A DNA stretch of 13,351 nucleotides, from NCBI RefSeq assembly GCF_024699075.1, contig NZ_JAILQF010000158.1, positions 1 through 13,351 on the forward strand. The letters are read 5' to 3'. Below, in pieces: positions 7,825 to 13,351 of this stretch. Source of the stretch: Butyrivibrio sp. (GTDB lineage: Bacteria > Bacillota_A > Clostridia > Lachnospirales > Lachnospiraceae). How positions within the stretch are numbered: position 1 is the stretch's first letter; each line of letters starts with the position of its first letter. The notes under the pieces were generated by a model. The model made no database searches. It worked only from the letters and a program-made list of their open reading frames with translations, and was not told the DNA's origin. The position numbers were made by a program, and so were the translations under genes.

Positions 7825-8166
7825 ATGAATATACAGATATTTGGAACTAAAAAGTGTAATGATACTAAAAAGGCAGAGCGATTCTTCAAGGAACGCGGCA
7901 TTAAATATCAGTTCGTCGATATGAAGGAAAAGGGCATGAGTAAGGGTGAGCTTATGTCGGTTGCAAGTGTTAATGGCGGAATCGACAACATGATAGATCA
8001 AAATGCCAAAGACAAGGACACGCTGCTTCTTATAAAATATATAGCTGATGAAGATAAGGTTGATAAGATTCTTGAGAATCAGCAGGTCATAAAAACTCCT
8101 GTAGTCAGAAACGGTAAACAGTCAACACTGGGTTATCAGCCTGATGTATGGAAAAAGTGGGAGTAA
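7825..8166 (+). CDS. ArsC/Spx-family thioredoxin-fold protein
   Basis: This small cytoplasmic protein of 113 aa has the arsenate-reductase-like fold. The N-terminus (MNIQIFGTKKCNDTKKAERF) has a single cysteine, C11, at the family's active-site position, and there is no CXXC. TPVVRNG near the C-terminus (T91, P92, R95) matches the conserved cis-Pro/Arg region. It resembles the YffB/ArsC-related group more than true ArsC, which carries C-x5-R. Whether it reduces arsenate, acts on thiols, or binds RNA polymerase like Spx cannot be told. ATG 7825 is chosen because GAGG (7815-7818) lies 6 bases upstream and the first strand begins at once; ATG 7795 would add 10 residues without a ribosome site. 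It diverges from tetR and precedes pncB by 83 bp. Confidence 0.85.
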   Translation: MNIQIFGTKKCNDTKKAERFFKERGIKYQFVDMKEKGMSKGELMSVASVNGGIDNMIDQNAKDKDTLLLIKYIADEDKVDKILENQQVIKTPVVRNGKQSTLGYQPDVWKKWE

Positions 8167-8206
8167 TATCCTGACATTTATTTACTAAATATCGTTAAAT
8201 GTATAC

Positions 8207-8212
8207 TATAAT
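8207..8212 (+). promoter_or_regulatory. Possible pncB -10 element
   Basis: A perfect TATAAT lies 37 bases before the pncB start. The -35 is unclear: TTTACT (8181-8186) is 20 bases away, or 15 from the overlapping TATACT at 8202-8207. Weak support. Confidence 0.3.
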
Positions 8213-8249
8213 TATGTGTAGCAGTGTCTGATGACAGAAAGGACAATGT

Positions 8250-9767
8250 ATGAGTAATGTAAATGTAGAACCTTATATTCCGGATGAAGATTATGACAAT
8301 CCTGCTATGGTAACGGACTTTTATGAATTCACTATGGCCAATTCTCTTTTCCTGCACGGATACAAAGATACTATCATGGTATTTGATATGTTCTTCAGGG
8401 AGAATCCCGACAAGCAGGGCTATTCAATCAGTTGTGGGCAAAAGAAGCTCATGAAATTCCTTCTTGATTATCACTTTACCGACAGGGATATCGTATGGCT
8501 TCGCACGAAAGGTATGAGCGAGGAGTTCTGTGAATATCTTCGCACCTATAAGTGGAAGGGCGATGTATATATGTTAAAAGAGGGTACTGTTGCATATCCT
8601 CAGGTTCCCATGGTCAGGATTGAATGTGACATGGTTGGAGCTATCCTCATTGAAACATATCTCCTTCAGACCATGAACTTCCATTCACTTATTGCAACCA
8701 AGGCAACAAGGATTACAGGACTCTCCACTCACCAAAAGCGTAACGTAATGGAATTTGGTACAAGAAGAGCTCAGGGCGAATCTGCAGGTAATGACGGAGC
8801 ATATGCAGCTATACTTGGAGGCTGTATCGGTACAGCCAACTGTCTTGCAGAGATGAAATTTGGCCCCGAAGTTAAGGCTGTAGGTACTATAGCGCACAGC
8901 TTTATAGAATTTTTCCCAACAGAGTTTGATGCATTTAAAGCTTATGCTACTACATATCCTGATAACGTATCGCTTCTTCTTGATACCTATTCAACCTTTG
9001 AGTCGGGGCTTCCTAACCTGATAAAACTTGATGACTGGCTTATAGAGAAGTATCCGGATGATCCGGGTAAGCGTGTTAAGTCTGCCCGCATTGACTCAGG
9101 TGACCTTGCACGTGGTTACAAGAAGCTTCGCAAGGCTCTTGATAAAGCCGGTAAGCCCTATGTAAAGCTTGTTGCATCCAATTCTCTTGATGAAAAGAAA
9201 ATGGCCAATATGGAGATGTATGAGGATGCTCATTTTGACTCCTACGGAGTTGGTGAAAAGCTCATAACTTCAGCTTCGAGCCCTGTATTTGGCGGAGTAT
9301 ATAAGCTTGTTGCCGTCAAGGAAGCTGACGGAAGTTATACGCCTAAGATGAAGTGCTCTGATTCTGCGTCCAAGGCTATAATCCCCGGAAAGCTTATGGC
9401 ATGGAGAGCTTATGATGAAGAGGATAAGGCTCAGTGCGATATCATATCCTGTGATGATGAAGTTATAGAAGCTGGAAAGCCTATAAAGATTTATAACCTT
9501 GATCCGGATGCTTTTGATCATATGAAGACAATAACTCCTGTAAGAGTAGAGAAGATCCTCATACCGCATATAGTAGACGGCAAGCAGGTGATCGATACAC
9601 CTACAATAAGTGAAAGCAGAGACTATATTAAGGATCAGCTTGAAAATCATACCTGGGAGTCAGAACTTCGTCCTGAAGTGCCTCATCAGCACTATGTAGA
9701 TCTGACACCTAAAGTATATGAGATGAGAGCAAAGCTCTATGAGCAGCTTCATGGCGGAAGATTATAA
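8250..9767 (+). CDS. pncB: Nicotinate phosphoribosyltransferase
   Basis: This cytoplasmic enzyme joins nicotinate to PRPP, with ATP hydrolysis, to give nicotinate mononucleotide in the Preiss-Handler salvage route to NAD (EC 6.3.4.21). Its 505 aa fit the longer Gram-positive form rather than the ~400-aa E. coli PncB. Recognisable blocks are TDFYEFTMANS near the N-terminus, MEFGTRRAQG, TIAHSFIEFFP with H216 as the likely phosphorylated histidine, ARIDSGDLARGYKKLRKAL, and YGVGEKLITS. AAAGGA (8238-8243), six bases upstream, supports the ATG. The stop codon overlaps by two bases the 13-bp repeat that flanks the IS30 element, so the insertion left the coding region whole but replaced its natural downstream sequence. 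It is probably transcribed alone or with the ArsC-like gene. Confidence 0.95.
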   Translation: MSNVNVEPYIPDEDYDNPAMVTDFYEFTMANSLFLHGYKDTIMVFDMFFRENPDKQGYSISCGQKKLMKFLLDYHFTDRDIVWLRTKGMSEEFCEYLRTYKWKGDVYMLKEGTVAYPQVPMVRIECDMVGAILIETYLLQTMNFHSLIATKATRITGLSTHQKRNVMEFGTRRAQGESAGNDGAYAAILGGCIGTANCLAEMKFGPEVKAVGTIAHSFIEFFPTEFDAFKAYATTYPDNVSLLLDTYSTFESGLPNLIKLDDWLIEKYPDDPGKRVKSARIDSGDLARGYKKLRKALDKAGKPYVKLVASNSLDEKKMANMEMYEDAHFDSYGVGEKLITSASSPVFGGVYKLVAVKEADGSYTPKMKCSDSASKAIIPGKLMAWRAYDEEDKAQCDIISCDDEVIEAGKPIKIYNLDPDAFDHMKTITPVRVEKILIPHIVDGKQVIDTPTISESRDYIKDQLENHTWESELRPEVPHQHYVDLTPKVYEMRAKLYEQLHGGRL

Positions 9768-9778
9768 TATATTTGTTC
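9766..9778 (+). repeat. Left 13-bp direct repeat flanking the IS element
   Basis: AATATATTTGTTC is repeated perfectly at 11706-11718. The first two bases are the end of the pncB stop codon. The match ends at 13 bases on both sides. It is probably a target-site duplication, since inverted-repeat ends lie exactly 15 bases inside each copy. Confidence 0.6.
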
Positions 9779-9793
9779 GATTGAGTGAAAATT

Positions 9794-9806
9794 TAAATTC
9801 TGCATG
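9794..9806 (+). repeat. Left inner terminal inverted repeat
   Basis: TAAATTCTGCATG matches the complement of 11678-11690 at 11 of 13 bases. The 15 bases outside it match the other end at only about 6 positions. Confidence 0.5.
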
Positions 9807-9848
9807 TAATTGTAAATTCCATACTGAAGACTAAATTCAGCTTTTTGA

Positions 9849-9879
9849 GGGTTTGACATATTTTGTCAGACCCTTTATT
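9849..9879 (+). terminator. Hairpin, possible terminator for pncB read-through
   Basis: GGGTTTGACA (9849-9858) pairs with TGTCAGACCC (9864-9873), ten pairs with one G-U, around a 5-base loop. The following TTTATT is a weak T-tract. It lies inside the IS element and may stop transcription arriving from pncB. The same stem contains TTGACA, the -35 of the candidate RNA promoter, so the two functions would overlap. Confidence 0.42.
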
Positions 9880-9881
9880 GT
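9853..9881 (+). promoter_or_regulatory. Candidate promoter inside the IS noncoding end
   Basis: A perfect TTGACA (9853-9858), a 17-base spacer and TATTGT (9876-9881) predict a start near 9888. That is exactly where a long closed stem begins (AGCCAC, 9889), which supports an RNA gene downstream. Confidence 0.42.
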
Positions 9882-9887
9882 GGAATT

Positions 9888-10046
9888 TAGCCACTTTGGC
9901 GATATGTAAAATAAAAAAGAGTATGCGGTCGCTGACAACTGGAATTGGGTTCTGCAAGACTGAATTCCACCTGTCTGAGTGGTTCTATATGGTGGGTCTC
10001 GTTCGCAGATTTTCTTTATTTTACAGCTTCGTCTGGTGGCTTTTTT
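9888..10046 (+). ncRNA. Candidate structured RNA encoded by the IS element
   Basis: Stacked inverted repeats in register fold this segment on itself: AGCCAC/GTGGCT (9889-9894 with 10036-10041), GGCGA/TCGTC (9898-9902 with 10029-10033, one G-U), the perfect 11-bp TGTAAAATAAA/TTTATTTTACA (9905-9915 with 10015-10025), TGCG/CGCA, and an inner hairpin TGGAATT/AATTCCA (9940-9946 with 9963-9969). The closing stem runs directly into six T (10041-10046), like a terminator, and a promoter lies just upstream. The only open frame here begins with TTG, has no ribosome site and looks non-protein. The general shape, a long rod with side hairpins, recalls 6S-like RNAs, but I see no specific match. Existence is inferred from structure alone. 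Confidence 0.4.
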
Positions 10047-10073
10047 GATTCATGTTTTGGCGCCAGTCCGCCA

Positions 10074-10197
10074 CCCTTGACAGGCGCTTAAAGAAACGCT
10101 GGTCAGCCTTGCCGACGATGGGGAACTCAAGAACAGCTTCTTTACCCACATCGTCGAAGTGGCCAATTGTAGCGTTTCTTTAAGTACCTATCAAGGG
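10074..10197. repeat. 27-bp inverted repeat with a paired interior
   Basis: The arms 10074-10100 and 10171-10197 match at 24 of 27 positions, including a perfect 14-bp core CTTAAAGAAACGCT/AGCGTTTCTTTAAG. Inside, CGACGATG (10113-10120) pairs with CATCGTCG (10149-10156), extended by GGG/CCC. The mismatches include a C-to-T change that keeps G-U pairing on one strand. It sits inside the IS element between its transposase stop and the candidate RNA. It could be a second structured RNA, a 3' hairpin of the transposase transcript, or a tiny nested element (both sides are flanked by CA). Confidence 0.7.
10129..10141 (+). repeat. 13-bp direct repeat, copy 1
   Basis: AAGAACAGCTTCT is in the apical loop of the 27-bp-arm hairpin. 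The identical sequence recurs at 10250-10262, just after the transposase stop. Confidence 0.6.
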
Positions 10198-10202
10198 CAA
10201 TG

Positions 10203-10218
10203 CCTCGCCTTGGCGAGG
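10203..10218. repeat. GC-rich 7-bp inverted repeat
   Basis: CCTCGCC-TT-GGCGAGG is a perfect inverted repeat right beside the large hairpin. Next to it GGTGGC (10217-10222) can pair with GCCACC (10070-10075), closing the whole 10070-10222 block as one structure. No T-tract follows on either strand, so it is not an obvious terminator. Confidence 0.6.
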
Positions 10219-10249
10219 TGGCTGGGTTATAGCCTCTGATTCTGAATCT

Positions 10250-10262
10250 AAGAACAGCTTCT
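10250..10262 (+). repeat. 13-bp direct repeat, copy 2
   Basis: AAGAACAGCTTCT, identical to 10129-10141, lies 7 bases from the transposase stop codon. Confidence 0.6.
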
Positions 10263-10269
10263 GAGAGCT

Positions 10270-11598
10270 TTATACCTCGATCTTTCCTTTTAAAAGTGCC
10301 GGAGTAAGTATTATCTCATCAGCAGGGATTTCCCTTAATCCAAAGTGTTTTAACAGCTTTTGGGGAAGCATCATCTTTGCAAGCTTAAAGGGAGTAAGGC
10401 CTCCGAGGCTTTCGCGGTTGGCGCTGTTTATGTGACTCATCATGAGGTTTACATCTTCCTGAGCTAGTCTGTCGAAGGTTGTTGTTGTCTGAGGGCAAAT
10501 CTTGCGTATATACTCATGATTTTTCTCACAGTGAGGTTTCTGCCACGAAGCCATTGGATCACAGTAATAGATGTTGGTTCTTAATACGTTATCTATACCG
10601 CATTCAAGGGCCTCAGGATGCTTAAATTCTCCTCCACGGTCTGTGACTATCAGAGGCATGGTTCTGCAGAACAGCTCCGTACCAATGGCCTTGTTGATAT
10701 CATCAAATGTGTTTTCTACACCAATGGCTTCCTTTGAATTGAGAAGATATGCCATCATGAAATCCGCAGCACAAAAATGGAGAGTGAGAAGCACTTTGTG
10801 GCTTCCTTCCGGTCCTACAACAGTGTCCATCTCTGTGATCTTTGTGTCAGGATACTCTTTGATGAATGCTTCATAGTCCTTGTATGTTCTGCCTTCAAAG
10901 ATTCCGGTATCATCAATTTCAGACGCGTGTGCTTTGCGTGGCTTATATGTTACCTTTTTGGGGAGATCCAGGTTGCTTACCGATAGAGCGCCATTGTCAA
11001 TGTAGTTGTAAATAGTCTTCTCACACTGAGATATTTCAGGGTGGTTCTGAAGAATCATGTATGGTGATTGTCCATTGAGGATCAACGGGCTGACAGTTGC
11101 ATCAAGTGTTGCTAGATCCTCTTCGGTTATGTTTATGCCTCGTCTGGACTCTACAAGAATAGTTTTATACTCACTCTGAGCACGTACTGCACGATAGAAA
11201 TATTTATCCAGCCTACAGCTTCTTTTCTTGTTGCATCCATTACAGACAAAGGGAGCTTTATCAGTCAAAGGGCAGTGATAGTCATATGGAACATAATCCT
11301 CACAGTAACTATGACATTTACTACAGCGTTTGCATTCTCTGTTGCAGAAAGGGATTGTCGTGCATACATGTTTTTTGTGGCAGTCTCTGGCATTAGCACA
11401 CCTAAAGGGCTTTTCGTTAAATGTGTTATGCATTTGAAACACCCTGTGCTTCTTAACCTCTTTGGCTATGGTTGTTGGATCTTTTCCAAGTTCAATACCA
11501 ATAGCTCTGAAAGAGACAGATGCATCCAATCTCTTTTCAATAACAACTCTGTTATCCTGGTTCATATGTTTCTGGTTGGTCTGTATCTTATTAGACAT
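10270..11598 (-). CDS. IS30-family transposase with Cys-rich domain
   Basis: This is a DDE transposase of 442 aa, longer than the 300-380 aa of most IS30 enzymes. The N-terminus has the IS30 helix-turn-helix (MNQDNRVVIEKRLDASVSF to KDPTTIAKEVKK). A Cys/His-rich segment of about 70 residues follows, with more than ten cysteines in CxxC-like pairs (CKRCSKC, CNGC), probably zinc-binding. The catalytic triad is D258 (ITEMDTVVG), D320 (VTDRGGEF) and E358 (HCEKNHEYIRK). All are intact with no frameshift, so the enzyme may be active. ATG 11598 is chosen because AGAGGA lies just upstream, though with a short 3-base gap; ATG 11646 would add 16 hydrophobic residues without a ribosome site. It is transcribed towards pncB. 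No terminator with a T-tract follows it. Confidence 0.9.
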   Translation of the reverse strand: MSNKIQTNQKHMNQDNRVVIEKRLDASVSFRAIGIELGKDPTTIAKEVKKHRVFQMHNTFNEKPFRCANARDCHKKHVCTTIPFCNRECKRCSKCHSYCEDYVPYDYHCPLTDKAPFVCNGCNKKRSCRLDKYFYRAVRAQSEYKTILVESRRGINITEEDLATLDATVSPLILNGQSPYMILQNHPEISQCEKTIYNYIDNGALSVSNLDLPKKVTYKPRKAHASEIDDTGIFEGRTYKDYEAFIKEYPDTKITEMDTVVGPEGSHKVLLTLHFCAADFMMAYLLNSKEAIGVENTFDDINKAIGTELFCRTMPLIVTDRGGEFKHPEALECGIDNVLRTNIYYCDPMASWQKPHCEKNHEYIRKICPQTTTTFDRLAQEDVNLMMSHINSANRESLGGLTPFKLAKMMLPQKLLKHFGLREIPADEIILTPALLKGKIEV

Positions 11599-11677
11599 GG
11601 TTCCTCTTTCTACTGCGAATGAGAACCTGTATAAGAATACATACATATGAATCAGAGTGTAAGACTTAATTCCGTAT

Positions 11678-11690
11678 CATGTGGAATTTA
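11678..11690 (-). repeat. Right inner terminal inverted repeat
   Basis: Read on the minus strand, TAAATTCCACATG matches the left end at 11 of 13 bases. It lies 15 bases from the right 13-bp direct repeat, the same distance as on the left. Confidence 0.5.
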
Positions 11691-11705
11691 CTTTTATTTT
11701 CTAAG

Positions 11706-11718
11706 AATATATTTGTTC
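11706..11718 (+). repeat. Right 13-bp direct repeat flanking the IS element
   Basis: AATATATTTGTTC, identical to 9766-9778. The flanking bases differ on both sides, so the repeat is exactly 13 bp. Confidence 0.6.
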
Positions 11719-11731
11719 TTTATTGTTCCTA

Positions 11732-11760
11732 TTTACAATTTTAGACCATGGTGTTAAATT
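11732..11760 (+). promoter_or_regulatory. Possible panG-panB promoter
   Basis: TTTACA (11732-11737), 17 bases, TAAATT (11755-11760). This is the best sigma-A-like pair before panG and would give a leader of about 115 bases. It lies just outside the IS element. Weak support, because the -10 matches consensus at only four positions. Confidence 0.3.
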
Positions 11761-11768
11761 TCTATATG

Positions 11769-11863
11769 GTGCTTATGGCACAAGCGGATGGTATCTTACA
11801 AAAGTAAGAACTGTACCGACAAGAGAATGAAAGTCCGGAATGAAGTCGCGTCCTCCGTTTTTT
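11769..11863 (+). promoter_or_regulatory. Structured leader of the pantothenate operon
   Basis: The leader contains the hairpin GTGC/GCAC (11769-11781), then a better one, GGTA/TACC (11790-11793 with 11814-11817) closing over CTTAC-AAAA-GTAAG (11795-11808), then a 4-bp CGGA/TCCG stem ending in six T (11858-11863) just before the ribosome site. It could be an attenuator or a member of the known pan leader-RNA class upstream of pantothenate genes; I cannot confirm either by eye. The final stem is too weak for a confident terminator. Confidence 0.3.
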
Positions 11864-11880
11864 AGACAAGGAGATATGCG

Positions 11881-12741
11881 ATGAAGATTGGATTTATAGG
11901 AGCAGGTAAAGTTGGTTTTAATCTGGGAAAATATTTCTCGGAAAAAGGTGTTCAGGTGACCGGCTATTATAGTAGGCACCCAGAATCAGCAAAAGAAGCA
12001 GCAGATTTTACAAATACAAAATGTTACGACACTCTAAAGGGTTTGGTTTATGAGAGTGACGCGATATTCTTGACTGTTCCGGACAGTGTGATTTCTTCAG
12101 TGTATGAAGAGATCAGATCTTTTTCTATATCGGGTAAACAGATAATACATTGCAGCGGAGCTATGACTGCGGATCAGGCCTTTCCTGATATTGCAGATAC
12201 AGGCGCGCAAGGTTTTGCAATACATCCGTTATTTCCTTTTAGCGACAGATACAGTGCTTATAAGGATCTTGCGGGTGTATTTTTTTGTCTTGAACAAAGA
12301 GACGGTGTCTCTTTCTGGGAGGATTTTCTACAAAATCTCGGAATAAGGACAAAGATATTAGAAGATAGTCAGAAGACTAACTATCATCTGGCTTGTTCTA
12401 TAGCTTCAAATCTTGTGTGCGGCCTATATGAGATGTCTAAAAGACATCTGGTTGAATCAGGCTTTAGCGAAAGTGAAGCAGTTGAGGCGGTAGCGCCCCT
12501 TGCAAGGGCTAACCTTGAAAACATACTTTCAAAAGGCCCGGCTATGGCGCTCTCAGGACCTGTAGAAAGAAATGATGCAGGTACGCTTTCAAAGCACATG
12601 GCTCTTTTGACAGACCAGGGAGAATATGAGATATACAAAAATTTATCTCTTATACTTACAGATCTTGCTAAGAAGAAGCATCCGGAAAAAGATTATACGA
12701 ACATATGTCAGCTGTTAGAAAACGATCAGCAAAATGTGTGA
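11881..12741 (+). CDS. panG: Rossmann-like/DUF2520 protein, probable PanG-type ketopantoate reductase
   Basis: This 286-aa cytoplasmic oxidoreductase has an N-terminal NAD(P)-binding Rossmann fold (MKIGFIGAGKVGFNLGKYF, a GxGxxG-type loop at residues 7-12, then YYSRH at the end of the second strand, which favours NADPH). The middle carries HCSGAMTAD and FAIHPLFPFSD, typical of the DUF2520 family, and the C-terminal half is helical. In Francisella, Clostridioides and Enterococcus, members of this family (PanG) act as an alternative ketopantoate reductase, making pantoate from ketopantoate. Its position 32 bp before panB strongly supports that role here. AAGGAG (11868-11873), 7 bases upstream, fixes the start. 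The family is clear; the reaction is inferred from context and from memory of the PanG work. Confidence 0.82.
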   Translation: MKIGFIGAGKVGFNLGKYFSEKGVQVTGYYSRHPESAKEAADFTNTKCYDTLKGLVYESDAIFLTVPDSVISSVYEEIRSFSISGKQIIHCSGAMTADQAFPDIADTGAQGFAIHPLFPFSDRYSAYKDLAGVFFCLEQRDGVSFWEDFLQNLGIRTKILEDSQKTNYHLACSIASNLVCGLYEMSKRHLVESGFSESEAVEAVAPLARANLENILSKGPAMALSGPVERNDAGTLSKHMALLTDQGEYEIYKNLSLILTDLAKKKHPEKDYTNICQLLENDQQNV

Positions 12742-12773
12742 TCAGTTCAATAGACTGACGGAAGGGAAAAGAA

Positions 12774-13351
12774 ATGAAACAGACAGTTGCGACACTTCGC
12801 AAAATGAAAGAAGAAGGAAAGAAAATATCACAGCTCACTTGCTACGATTACACAACCGCAAGGCTAATGGACGAAGCCGGTATCGATATGATACTTGTTG
12901 GAGACAGCCTTGGAATGACTATGCAGGGATATAACGATACACTTCCTGTAACACTTGATGAGATGATCGTGTATGGAAGGAGCGTTGCAAGAGCTTGTCA
13001 GAATACATTTGTAGTTATAGATATGCCATTTATGAGTTATCAGATATCTCCTGCACAGGCACTTGAGTCTGCAGGAAGGATCATGAAAGAAGCTCCCGGA
13101 GCAGGAGCAGTAAAGCTTGAAGGAGGCGCTCTTATGGCTCCTCAGATCAAGGCCATAACAGATGCAGGAATTCCTGTTGTAGCTCATATAGGAATGACAC
13201 CTCAGTCTGTTAACGCATTTGGTGGATTTAAGGTACAGGGTAAGGGCGAAGTCAATGCAGAGCGTGTCCTTCAGGATGCACTTGCCGTTCAGGAAGCAGG
13301 CGCCTTTGCAGTAACTCTTGAGTGCGTTCCACCTAAGCTTGCAGCTCTTAT
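12774..13351 (+). CDS. panB: Ketopantoate hydroxymethyltransferase (3' end missing)
   Basis: PanB transfers a hydroxymethyl group from methylene-tetrahydrofolate to 2-oxoisovalerate, giving ketopantoate, the first step of pantothenate synthesis (EC 2.1.2.11). The first 192 residues of about 270 are in the window. The TIM-barrel motifs are all present: [11 protein letters not shown], the Mg ligands D44 (VGDSLGM), D83 (IDMPFMSY) and E116 (VKLEGG), K114, H138 in HIGMTPQSV, and the catalytic E183 in TLECVP. GAAGGG (12761-12766), 7 bases upstream, supports the ATG. It follows the PanG-type gene by 32 bp with no terminator, so the two form one operon whose products act in consecutive steps. panC and panD may follow outside the window. 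Confidence 0.96.
   Translation, partial: MKQTVATLRKMKEEGKKISQLTCYDYTTARLMDEAGIDMILVGDSLGMTMQGYNDTLPVTLDEMIVYGRSVARACQNTFVVIDMPFMSYQISPAQALESAGRIMKEAPGAGAVKLEGGALMAPQIKAITDAGIPVVAHIGMTPQSVNAFGGFKVQGKGEVNAERVLQDALAVQEAGAFAVTLECVPPKLAAL

Larger units (their letters stand above)
9779..11705. mobile_element. IS30-family insertion element, ~1.93 kb
   Basis: The element holds an IS30-type transposase on the minus strand and a noncoding end of about 490 bp. Ends are set by two signs that agree: perfect 13-bp direct repeats outside, and a 13-bp inverted repeat with 11 matches inside (TAAATTCTGCATG at 9794-9806 against the complement of 11678-11690), each exactly 15 bases from the flank. A shorter alternative left end is GTAAATTCCA at 9812-9821. 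IS30 elements are usually 1.0-1.2 kb with 2-3 bp duplications, so the length and the 13-bp duplication are unusual, although the IS30-type element IS1630 is known for long duplications. The noncoding end carries several long inverted repeats, described separately. Confidence 0.65.

Noticed and set aside
9888..10046. Identification of the candidate RNA as 6S RNA
   Set aside because: The rod-like shape is similar, but the location in an IS element and the lack of a recognisable central bubble give no real support.
9863..10048. 61-codon open frame on the plus strand in the IS noncoding end
   Set aside because: It starts with TTG, has no ribosome site, overlaps the stacked inverted repeats, and its product resembles no protein I know.
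10571..11650. Several plus-strand open frames across the transposase
   Set aside because: They are antisense shadows of the transposase, which has all its catalytic motifs on the minus strand.
11705..11827. Open stretch ending GTSGWYLTKVRTVPTRE that could be a gene remnant after the IS
   Set aside because: It has no good start, no ribosome site, no recognised family and overlaps the likely panG promoter and leader hairpins; I could not support it as a pseudogene.
11790..11863. T-box or strong attenuator before panG
   Set aside because: No T-box core sequence is visible and the last stem has only four pairs.
1..13351. CRISPR arrays, tRNA or rRNA genes
   Set aside because: No regular repeat-spacer pattern, cloverleaf or rRNA-like sequence was seen.

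Overview
The window looks like chromosomal DNA of a low-GC Gram-positive anaerobe, most likely a Lachnospiraceae of the Butyrivibrio/Pseudobutyrivibrio type. This rests on general appearance: AT-rich intergenic DNA, strong Shine-Dalgarno sites, a YesM/YesN-type two-component system next to a sugar ABC transporter, a lipoprotein sugar-binding protein, and a Cys-rich clostridial-type IS30 transposase. The genus is an inference.

Layout. (1) 1-525 is the 3' half of an MglC-type sugar ABC permease, closed by a strong terminator at 545-573. (2) 624-6088 is a tight four-gene plus-strand cassette: an AraC-type response regulator with a TTG start, a YesM-type sensor kinase, a membrane-anchored sugar-binding-like protein, and an MglB-family glucose/galactose-binding lipoprotein. 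The last three genes overlap end to start. The cassette most likely senses a hexose or galactoside outside the cell and controls the adjacent transporter. (3) 6115-7626 holds two minus-strand genes, an AqpZ-type water channel and a TetR regulator; both have the extended -10 sequence TGTTATAAT. (4) Diverging from tetR is a small ArsC/Spx-fold protein (7825-8166), preceded by four degenerate repeats about 30 bp apart, and then pncB (8250-9767), nicotinate phosphoribosyltransferase. (5) 9779-11705 is an IS30-family element inserted right at the pncB stop codon. It is flanked by perfect 13-bp direct repeats. It encodes a Cys-rich transposase on the minus strand and has an unusual noncoding end of about 490 bp full of long inverted repeats, including a candidate plus-strand RNA with its own promoter and a U-tract end. 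(6) 11881-13351 begins a pantothenate (vitamin B5) operon: a DUF2520/Rossmann PanG-type ketopantoate reductase followed by panB, which runs off the window.

How they work together. The first block is sugar uptake plus its sensing system. The last blocks are cofactor synthesis (NAD through PncB, CoA through PanB/PanG), now separated by the mobile element. The most unusual part is the noncoding end of the IS30 element. Next come the repeat array before the ArsC-like gene and the pairing of a sensor kinase with two sugar-binding proteins.
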